Origin: Pictodentalium vernedei
Taxonomy: Eukaryota > Mollusca > Scaphopoda > Dentaliida > Dentaliidae
Length of the DNA: 64,000 bases
Direction of reading: 5' to 3'
NCBI GenBank assembly: GCA_031216915.1
Contig: CM062294.1
Span: forward strand, 27,156,985-27,220,984
Shown here: piece by piece, positions 56,978 through 64,000 of the stretch
How the letters are laid out: each line of letters opens with the position of its first letter
How positions within the stretch are numbered: position 1 is the first letter of the stretch
Position numbers and translations under genes: made by a program
Notes under the pieces: model-generated
Told to the model about the DNA's origin: nothing
Database searches by the model: none
The model's input: the letters and a program-made list of their open reading frames with translations, nothing else

Positions 56978-57037
56978 AAAAAAAAGTAATGAGATCTAGA
57001 GAGATTGAACATCTTTCTAGATCTCATTACTTTTTAT
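56978..57037. terminator. Hairpin between convergent Polinton genes, copy 2
   Basis: AAAAGTAATGAGATCTAGA and its complement form a 20 bp stem with A/T-runs outside. It is near-identical to 51474-51532. It lies between the plus gene ending at 56963 and the minus gene ending at 57122. Confidence 0.75.
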
Positions 57038-57121
57038 TTTTTTTTTGTTTGTTTCCTCCTTCTTCTTCTTCACTATCGCTCATGTATATTGAAATAACAT
57101 TTCCCTTTTTCTCCACTTTCA

Positions 57122-57367
57122 TTATTGATTCTTCTTTTCTTTTTTTTTTGATATATCACATTTTTTATAATAACAATACATTTGATTCTCTCGATCATAG
57201 TTATTAAAGAATGTGGTGCATCTCTTGGCAACACTCTCATCATTATTATTCTCTTCAGAAGGTGATGGTGGTCTTGGTGGTGGTGGAAAACAACTCACTC
57301 TTCTTCCTCTACTTTTTTTCAATTCTTTTTCCAGTTCTTTCCTGAAATATCCATCATTATCATTCAA
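57122..57367 (-). CDS. Polinton small Pro-rich protein, 81 residues
   Basis: The frame contains CFPPPPRPPSPSEENNND and ends in a Lys-rich tail. No family recognised; possibly an accessory protein. Confidence 0.4.
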   Translation of the reverse strand: MNDNDGYFRKELEKELKKSRGRRVSCFPPPPRPPSPSEENNNDESVAKRCTTFFNNYDRENQMYCYYKKCDISKKKEKKNQ

Positions 57368-57543
57368 AAAGCCCTCGTAATCCTTTTATCCATTTTTATA
57401 TTATTTTTTTTTATATACTTTGTATAATTTATATTTTATACTTTATATAATTATATAATTTCTTTTTTACTTTATAATAACATACTCAAAAGTGGTATAC
57501 CCTTAAACGGCGAATTCAGACCAAACAGCAAACCCTTACCGAG

Positions 57544-58074
57544 TCACTTCACGTCCTCTCCTCTCTTCAGATAGAGACCGTTTCCACTGGAAAAAAGGTC
57601 GCCACCTCTCATGGGTTTTAGATACAATCCTTTACTGCCGTCTGTGTTGACGCGACACACGACTTCTCCCTTCTTCAAAAACAGTCCGCTGCCACCCATT
57701 AATTTCTGAACCCCCGAATTCGCGAGTCCTGAGGCAGGTCCCATGTCGAGAGCCAGCAACAGGGTCTTCCCGAGAAAAGTCAATACTTTTCCACCGAGTC
57801 CTGCCAAAAGTGGTAGGAAACTGCCTTTCATTCTCAAATTGTATTTCAATTGAGTGGGACTCAATCTCACAATCAACCCTCTTCCATCACGAATCGCTTT
57901 CTCCATCCATTTCATTTGAGTTCTGGTCCAGGCGATCGAATCGCAACCACCACTCATCAGATCTTTGTGAGTGAATTTGAATCTCACCACCTCGCCTCGA
58001 GTTTTTAACGCTCTCAGAAATTTCTTCCTTTGTCCTTTGGATATGTTCACGTTTTTAACCACGTATTTAGCCAT
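57544..58074 (-). CDS. Polinton pX/pVI-like capsid-associated protein, 176 residues
   Basis: A basic N-terminal half (GQRKKFLRALKTRGEVVRFKF) is followed by a hydrophobic central part (GSFLPLLAGLGGKVLTFLGK). Gly-rich segments such as KLMGGSGLFLKKG resemble adenain cleavage sites. This layout matches minor capsid or core-release proteins of adenovirus-like elements. The frame is open throughout. Confidence 0.55.
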   Translation of the reverse strand: MAKYVVKNVNISKGQRKKFLRALKTRGEVVRFKFTHKDLMSGGCDSIAWTRTQMKWMEKAIRDGRGLIVRLSPTQLKYNLRMKGSFLPLLAGLGGKVLTFLGKTLLLALDMGPASGLANSGVQKLMGGSGLFLKKGEVVCRVNTDGSKGLYLKPMRGGDLFSSGNGLYLKRGEDVK

Positions 58075-58229
58075 ATTTCTTTTTCTTTTAAATATATTTG
58101 TTCAATTGTTTTTTTTGTTTAATGTTAATTATATATTAAATAATTTTTGTAAATTAATATTGTGTTTTTCTTATTTATATATATATACACATGCTTTATA
58201 TTTCTCTTATGTGAAATTGTATCGTCACC

Positions 58230-58952
58230 CTCTCTCCACGAAGATCTAACAGCTCACCATTTTGATCCATCAACGTAGTTTTGAGACTATACAACGTGTC
58301 TAAAATCACTGGGTACATAAACTAAATTTTGAGGTTGTTCCATGATCTTATAATCCAGCAACACATTTGGAAAGAAGGAATAGATCGTCGGTTGCACGCT
58401 ACCATTCATGTAGCTTCCAGCAATCACGTCCACATTCACCAGAATACTATTGACGGCAGGAATGTCAACCGTATTTTTGGACGCCGCGTGGCCTCGATAC
58501 ATCTTTCGATCGAATCCCAACATCTTGCCGATCAAATCATCCATGTTGAAGTTCACTCAAAAATTATTTTCCAAATCCAACATCGTCTGTAGGGTATTAG
58601 GGTTGGGGGCGAGTCTGATCTTGTTGCTTCCCTTTCCATCCGTCTTCAGTCGCATCTGAATGTAATTGTTCAAATCGTCTATGTCATAACTTCCTTTGGA
58701 AATTCGAATCTCCAACCAATCCACTCAGCCGGAATACTTGAACGAGTTATTCTTTTAGGTGACAGTGGGAAAGGAATAATAAGTCTCCAGATTTACCAAC
58801 GCCATCACGTATCTTTTCTCCCTATTCAATTTGATGAAAGGTTCGAATTTCATTGTGAATCGAGTCGAATCGCCACTCACCACGATTTGAATAGACTGTT
58901 TTGGAGCCGTATTCTCGACTATCCATTCTAACAATTCTCCTTGTTTGAACAT
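58230..58952 (-). pseudogene. Polinton penton/minor capsid-like protein, broken
   Basis: Features include KRYVMALVNLETYYSFPTV, an IRLAPNPNTLQTML segment, IGKMLGFDRKMY and YSFFPNVLLDYKI. I know this combination from conserved proteins of invertebrate Polintons, probably jelly-roll capsid components. Role inferred. Fossil copy. Confidence 0.55.
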
Positions 58953-59039
58953 TATGTTTTTTTTATTTTTATTATTTTTAAAACTAAATTATTGATGATT
59001 TATTATTTTTAATTTTTGTTTTCACTCTCTATTTTATTA

Positions 59040-59827
59040 TCATCAGAAACATAAAACTTGTCGAATCCGCTCCGATATTTTCCGTGATTAAATTCGCTAG
59101 TCAAATCGATCAAGGCAAAACTGTAAAGTCCTCCATCCCCAACCCTCTTGCAGAATCTCCTCAATTATTCTCTGCTCATGTCATTTGCGACGTGATCTCC
59201 GTAGATGTGATTGAGATTCTTGAGATCCTGGTGAAAGAGACACAGGAAATTAGTGTTTTCCTTTATTGTCTGTCTGGGCAGTCGAAAATAATTCTGAGAC
59301 AGGTAGAAACAGCTCACATTGCTGTGATGACCTCTAACATAATACGATTCACATCGGTTCTGTCTCGCCAAAAGCAGCTCATCGAAAATCATGAGATTCT
59401 TATTTTCCAATTTCAATTCCCTGGGATCAGGAACGTCGCTCGCGTTCTCGTAAAATCGACACTCGACGTGCGAAGATGCATTTCTCTTCATCAATTCCAT
59501 CGCCACACCGTCCAAAATGGTTGAAAGAGAAGCTCTGCTTTTGTCAAATTCCTCCCTACTGTCGAAAATTCTGGTTATAACGTCCTTGGGCAATCTACGA
59601 TCCATGCACTCTCAAAGCAATCTGTATTCAGTTTGAAACAGACTCTTGCCGAACACGAATAATCTGTTGTAATCCAACCAGCTGGGTTGCAACAACAGAT
59701 TCATCAACAGATTGGTCTTTCCACAATTCGATTTTCCCACTATCAAGCCCCTTATGCTCTTAGGAAAGAACTCGTTATTCGACCTCTTGATCGCGGCATC
59801 GTTCCAAGACATATCTTTGATGTTCAT
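59040..59827 (-). pseudogene. Polinton A32-like packaging ATPase, broken
   Basis: The N-terminal part has Walker A GLIVGKSNCGKTNLL, followed by WLDYNRLFVFGKS. A later ENKNLMIFDELLLARQN is the Walker B. The FtsK/HerA-type ATPase would pump DNA into particles. Fossil copy. Confidence 0.85.
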
Positions 59828-59924
59828 CTTTTTTTTTTATTATTTTTTTAGATTTCAAACTTAATTTTTTATGTTTTTTCAAACTCGGTTTATAAATATT
59901 TATTATTATTTATTTATATTACAC

Positions 59925-60300
59925 CATCACGGGTTCTCTTCAATCCAGATCCACTCATCATTTTGGCTAAATCTTGTATGGGTACCACAGCATCCTTAAA
60001 ATCTTTCCATCTTTTCGGTGATCGCTCTAACGTAGCTCACTTCGCTGGTGAACTGATCAACTTATCGATCAACGCGTCCGCCACCCTCTTGCCAGCCACC
60101 GAAGTGATCCTACCATTAGCTTCGGAAGCTGCTTTCTTACCAGCATCCAAAGCCGTCTTCTTACCGACCTCAAATACGGTTGATGCGAGTTTTCTACCTG
60201 CATCGCCCTAGAACGCTCGAATTATAGGACCAATGATACCAGAACCGCCTTGAACGTAAATTCTGACGTATCCCCTGTTCTTTATCACCAACATATTTTA
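59925..60300 (-). pseudogene. Polinton basic Ala/Lys-rich core-like protein
   Basis: On the minus strand the region encodes a Gly/Ala/Lys-rich protein (GKKTALDAGKKAASEANGR, SVAGKRVADALIDKLIS). This resembles DNA-condensing core proteins of adenovirus-like elements. Low complexity makes the assignment tentative. Fossil copy. Confidence 0.45.
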
Positions 60301-60485
60301 TTTTATATATATTTTGTTTTTTCACTCGTAAATCGTTTTTTTGTTTAAATACTTTTATTATTTTTAGTGTAGATTTACTTTTTTATTTATCTTTTTTTTT
60401 GTTTTTTTCTCTCTACTTATTATATATCAATCCTTCAATTCATCCATCAACCTTTTATAATCTCATCTATCCAAGACCTTCTGCG

Positions 60486-61019
60486 TCAAAAATTCGTCGC
60501 ATATATATATATACTCACTATCTGATTATCCACTCCAGTATTACCAGCGCACCAACTAGCCATCAACAATTTCAATCTCTCGAACAGAGCGTTGGAATCG
60601 CGTGGACGAAAAGTGGTTGTCACTCCCTTTCCCATCACCGATTTGATGAATTTCTTATTCATATCCCATATGGGTTTCACCACCTTCGTCCACTTGTAAC
60701 CTCTGTTAGCCTTGGGTCTCGTCTCTCTGGCACTGTTATTCCTCTTCATGGCGTGGGTCTGAACCAGAATGTCGCCGTAATTGTCGAAATCCTGATCCAT
60801 ATAATCTCTAGGCTTGTCGTAAAGGAACAATTTCTGCAGTCCAGGAGTTATTTCATACCTATTCGAACCGACGATTAAATCCTCATCATCCACTTGCACT
60901 TCAGTGTCGCCCACGAATTTCCTACCGCTCGAATCCTCCCGAATTCCATACAACAGATCTCTCTTACCACCATCGTCGGACGATGCGACGCTAGTAGTGG
61001 TAGACGAGACACACTTCAC
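60486..61019 (-). CDS. Polinton conserved protein, 177 residues, unknown role
   Basis: Starts MKCVSSTTTSVASS. It contains YGIREDSSGRKFVGDTEV, NRYEITPGLQKLFLYDKP and FDNYGDILVQTHAMKRNN, and near the end LFERLKLLMASWCAGNTGV. I recall similar proteins next to capsid genes in many invertebrate Polintons, always unnamed. The frame is open throughout. Confidence 0.6.
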   Translation of the reverse strand: MKCVSSTTTSVASSDDGGKRDLLYGIREDSSGRKFVGDTEVQVDDEDLIVGSNRYEITPGLQKLFLYDKPRDYMDQDFDNYGDILVQTHAMKRNNSARETRPKANRGYKWTKVVKPIWDMNKKFIKSVMGKGVTTTFRPRDSNALFERLKLLMASWCAGNTGVDNQIVSIYIYATNF

Positions 61020-61059
61020 TATTTTTTCACCTATTAAATGAAACTCAATTTACATTGTT

Positions 61060-61260
61060 AAAACGCTTTTAAGTGGAAATGAAAAGAAACTTGACAAACT
61101 GATTTGTTTATAATTATCTTTAAACTCTCCACAATTTTCACCATTGATTTATTGAATGAAAAACCGTTCATTTTACATCTGCATCGTTAAACAACTAAGT
61201 GGAGATGAAAGAAAACTCGACAAAACTGATTTGTTACAATTTACCTCAAAACTCATAACG
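61060..61260. repeat. Subterminal ~70 bp direct duplication in the Polinton
   Basis: TAAGTGGAAATGAAAAGAAAC...GACAAACTGATTTGTT near 61069 recurs as TAAGTGGAGATGAAAGAAAAC near 61195, partly overlapping the start of the right TIR. Confidence 0.6.
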
Positions 61261-61999
61261 ATTTTATTTTATTTTTCATCTGTTTCCCTCCACTAGAAAA
61301 TCTTCACCGTTTTTTTTTCGTCCACGATCGATCGCACTGACGTCTAGACCACGATTACATACGTGGAGAGAAAATTTTCATCCCATTCTAATTTTCTTTT
61401 TTTTTTGACATTTCTTAATTTTTTATATTTTGCTGTCCTGGAATCCGCACTAGTTGGTTATCGTGTCCTAGATGTGCGATCGATCATTGGCGAACGTTGG
61501 GGGGAAATTTTAGGATCGATTTTCCTGTCCAGGAATCCACAATCGTTCATCGCCGACTGGATCGCACCCACCGCCGTCTAGAATGTGATTGCGAACGTCG
61601 GGGAAAAATTCGTCGATTCTGATTTTTCGACATTTTTCATCCTGTCCTGGAATCTGCAAAGCGTTCGTCGGCGTTCGCCATCGTGTTCTAGACGGTTCAA
61701 TTGATCGTTGGCGAACGTTGAGAAATTTAAGATCGAGTTTTCATAGATTTTCTTCCGCACAGACTGTCCTGGAATCCGCACTCGTTCGCCAATGGTTGAT
61801 TGAACCACCTGGGACACTATGACAGCGATTTGCGGATTCCATGACAAAATGTACAAAACATAGTTTGTACATTTTGTGTAGATTTTAACACATTTTAACA
61901 CTGAACTCTATGGGTACATGTACGTGTACGTGTACACGTACATGTACAAGTGAAAAAAGTGAAAAAAAAGTGTCCTGGTATCCGCATGTTATACCTACT
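61232..61999 (-). repeat. Polinton right terminal inverted repeat
   Basis: Inverse of 46849-47599. It ends ...TTATACCTACT and is directly followed by the TGCCAC target duplication. Confidence 0.93.
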
Positions 62000-62005
62000 T
62001 GCCAC

Positions 62006-62995
62006 GAGATGGAAAAATAGAAAATAAGATCCTCTCAAAATTAATGCCTGTAGTAATTTTTGTGAAATATAAATACGTTTTCACAAGTTGAGGCGTTCAC
62101 AGAGTCATTATCAAACAACGACCAAATTTTCAACAAAGAGGGACATAATTCCTATGTAAGCCGAGGACATTTGGTGATATCAAACTTGACCAAGATCTTC
62201 TCACAATGTATCACAAAATCAAGTTATTATATTTGTTCAAGTTATCGTGTTCACGGAGCCATTGTAATACAAAAACTAAAAAAAAACATCCAACAAAAAG
62301 GGGCCTAACTCTTACAAAAGCCGAGGAAATTTGTGGAATATCGAATTTAATAGAGATCTTCTTACAATGTATGCCAGTCGGGTGAATCTAAACAGATGCG
62401 ATGTACTATGTAAGGGTTAAATTGGCGTCAGGCAATGACATCGTCGAATTCCTTATGGAATTGGACTGAGGCCTGAGAGCTGGATGAAATACATATACTC
62501 TGGTTTAATCCACAGCTACCTAATATTTCCTTTCTTCTCTGTCATGAAAACAAGCCCTATAAAATCACACTAAGTACGGTTTTGATGAGAACAGCTCAGT
62601 AAAACAGTATCAATATCTGGATATTGGGACGGTTTTGAAACAGTTCCAATAACTAGATATTTGTACGATTTTCACGGTATTGTAATCATAACCATTCAAA
62701 AGTAAAGATGCTGTAAAGGAGGTGTGAAAAACTTTCTAACACATGAATTATCGACAAGCTTTTCTCGACAGAGCTACTGAATTGAGTGTGCATAGTGTCC
62801 AAATTATAATGTACTTTTTAATTTTTTGTTGCTTTTAATAACCAACAGCCCTGGTAACCTAAAAAGGACTCCTGTGGAAACCTAGGAAGTGAAGCAGTGC
62901 TTGTTTGCTGTGGTAAACAAGTTCAGTTTTACTGGTAAAATAGGACCTGGTCACAAGTGCCCGGGGTAGAATTCCCCTAAAATGGGCAGCATGGG
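62006..62995. other. Intergenic flank of the Polinton
   Basis: No gene was recognised. A loose direct duplication occurs around 62100-62380 (CTTACAATGTAT / CTCACAATGTATC; CAACAAAGAGGGACATAA / CAACAAAAAGGGGCCTAA). Confidence 0.45.
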
Positions 62996-62999
62996 TGTA

Positions 63000-63090
63000 A
63001 ACGAGTGGCTAAACTTGACTCTACACCTTTTTGCGGTCACAATTAGCCATAGCTGCAGAAAAGTGACCTTAAAGACCAGTAAATAAACAA
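63000..63090 (+). mobile_element. SINE 3' tail fragment
   Basis: GGTCACAATTAGCCATAGCTGC and GTGACCTTAAAGACCAGTAAAT match the SINE end and tail only. Confidence 0.6.
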
Positions 63091-63551
63091 ATAACCTAAA
63101 AAACTCCCTTTTTTAAATATTAAGACGGCAATCAGGCACCACCACCCGCCAGCCCTGAGGGAAAGCGAACCTCTTCTTCAGATAAAAAAAGAATTATTCT
63201 TCCAAATGCTTTAAAAATGAACGATTATTAAATTTATCTGCTGCACTTTCGATGAGGGATTGAATAAGTGTTCCACCCTTGAGCTGAGACATTATATTAG
63301 CGGGAGAACAAATTACGTCATGATGTGAGTTCACTTCGAAGCCACAGATCTGTTCACAATATCTGAATTCCTGATGCGTGTCATAACTTCAATAGACTTT
63401 CTAGCAAGCAAACAATGGGTTATGCCCATTTTGTTTTTCGGGGGTAGAGCAAGCAAAAAGTGTTTTAAAATGTGGTTTTTCTCGTATCAAACTTTCTAAA
63501 CTATAATTTTTTTGACTTTCGTTAACATTGAGGGGCTGTGGATTAAATCAC
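63091..63551. other. Intergenic, nothing recognised
   Basis: No supported frame, repeat or motif. Confidence 0.4.
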
Positions 63552-63703
63552 ATATATCACTATTTTGTGTACTATATCGGTAAATAATTGTACAGTTGTG
63601 CAGGTGTCCTCCAATATTTGGTCTCGGCTCGTCCAAAATATCTCCGGACACCTGCACAACTGTACAATTATTTACCCATATAGTACACAAAATAGTGATA
63701 TAT
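63552..63703. repeat. Long hairpin, ~59 bp arms
   Basis: Arms 63552-63610 and 63646-63703 (ATATATCACTATTTTGTGTAC...GCAGGTGTCC and complement) enclose a 35-base loop. Probably a MITE; both outer ends are AT-rich. Confidence 0.8.
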
Positions 63704-63889
63704 CTATTACTTGGTTCTCAGGGAAACTGTCCCGCATGAAAACCCACTTTGAAACAAAATAGCACTCTTTTGGACTAATATTATCAGTTTTGAATTTCAT
63801 TTATGACACTGTTTCGAGAACTTTCTGTTACCGCTTCGCGCCAGTGTGTTTGTTTTGTTCATTTGCATTTAATGACACACTTTCAACAC

Positions 63890-64000
63890 ATCTTGTTCGA
63901 CAGTTTGACGGTTTGAGGAAGCGGAAGTACTCGAAGAGAACTACCGAACACAAACGAGCAACTGTTTCTTCACTGTTCTGCAACGCAGGGTTAGCAGCGG
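63890..64000 (-). mobile_element. SINE body, cut by the window end
   Basis: GACAGTTTGACGG...GGAAGCGGAAGTACTCGAAGAGAAC and GCAGGGTTAGCAGCGG match the family body on the minus strand. Confidence 0.7.

Larger units (their letters stand above)
46849..61999. mobile_element. Polinton/Maverick element, full span, coding-damaged
   Basis: A 15.15 kb self-synthesising DNA element of virus-like type. It starts with AG and ends with CT, as Polintons do. It has terminal inverted repeats of about 0.75 kb and is flanked by the 6 bp duplication TGCCAC (46843-46848 and 62000-62005). The standard set is present: retroviral-type integrase, protein-primed family B DNA polymerase, adenain-like protease, A32-like packaging ATPase, capsid-type proteins and a fibre-like protein. 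Gene blocks run plus (47.8-51.3), minus (51.6-56.2), plus (56.5-57.0), minus (57.1-61.0). The element is structurally whole but several genes are broken, by eye about a dozen or somewhat more breaks in all. The two TIRs differ at roughly 7% of positions in the outer 230 bp, so it is not a recent insertion. Confidence 0.95.

Noticed and set aside
59084-59524. Plus-strand 146-residue frame
   Set aside because: Antisense to the packaging ATPase, whose Walker motifs are on the minus strand.

Overview
The window looks like repeat-rich nuclear DNA of a marine mollusc, most likely a bivalve. The main pointer is a host gene for a family 45 glycoside hydrolase (cellulase), in two exons on the minus strand. 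Its protein closely resembles the mussel-type secreted endoglucanase. Mollusc-style tRNA/5S SINEs, several non-LTR retrotransposons (LINEs), a Polinton and many foldback MITEs fit this. No tRNA, rRNA, CRISPR array or bacterial-type operon was seen.

Layout. 1-5.4 kb: a minus-strand two-ORF LINE with a TTAA-flanked foldback element between ORF1 and ORF2. 5.4-6.2 kb: a 21-22 bp minisatellite. 6.46 kb: a tRNA-headed SINE. 7.1-9.4 kb: a second, 5'-truncated LINE next to a 1.16 kb foldback element. 12-13.4 kb: a SINE cluster and a TTAA MITE. 13.5-19.9 kb: the cellulase gene, whose 5.8 kb intron holds a tRNA-headed SINE, two 5S-rRNA-headed SINEs, foldback elements and a 400 bp direct duplication. 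20.6-21.3 kb: a hAT-type MITE with 8 bp target duplications. 21.7-27.9 kb: LINE copies in both orientations, broken by MITEs and a SINE. 28.3-30.5 kb: a 127 bp satellite in a 637 bp higher-order repeat.

34.1-38.1 kb: a unit bounded by long imperfect inverted repeats. Its only gene encodes a PIN/FEN1-like nuclease protein with a cysteine-rich tail. This is the best candidate for an under-described mobile system. 39-46.8 kb: a small unidentified ORF, a hAT-like remnant, a THAP-finger exon behind a repeated promoter-like segment, AT-rich tandem repeats and a nearly perfect palindromic MITE.

46.85-62.0 kb: a complete-length but coding-damaged Polinton (Maverick), 15.15 kb, with TIRs of about 0.75 kb, AG...CT termini and a 6 bp target duplication. 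Recognisable parts are the integrase, protein-primed DNA polymerase, adenain-like protease, packaging ATPase, capsid-type proteins, a fibre-like protein and a PLA2-like protein. Two matching hairpins sit where its gene blocks converge. 62-64 kb is intergenic, with SINE pieces and one long hairpin.

Apart from the cellulase exons and perhaps the PIN and THAP sequences, almost everything here is mobile or tandem repeat DNA. Layers of insertion can be ordered (SINE in LINE, MITE in LINE). All family assignments were made by eye from motifs; no searches were run.
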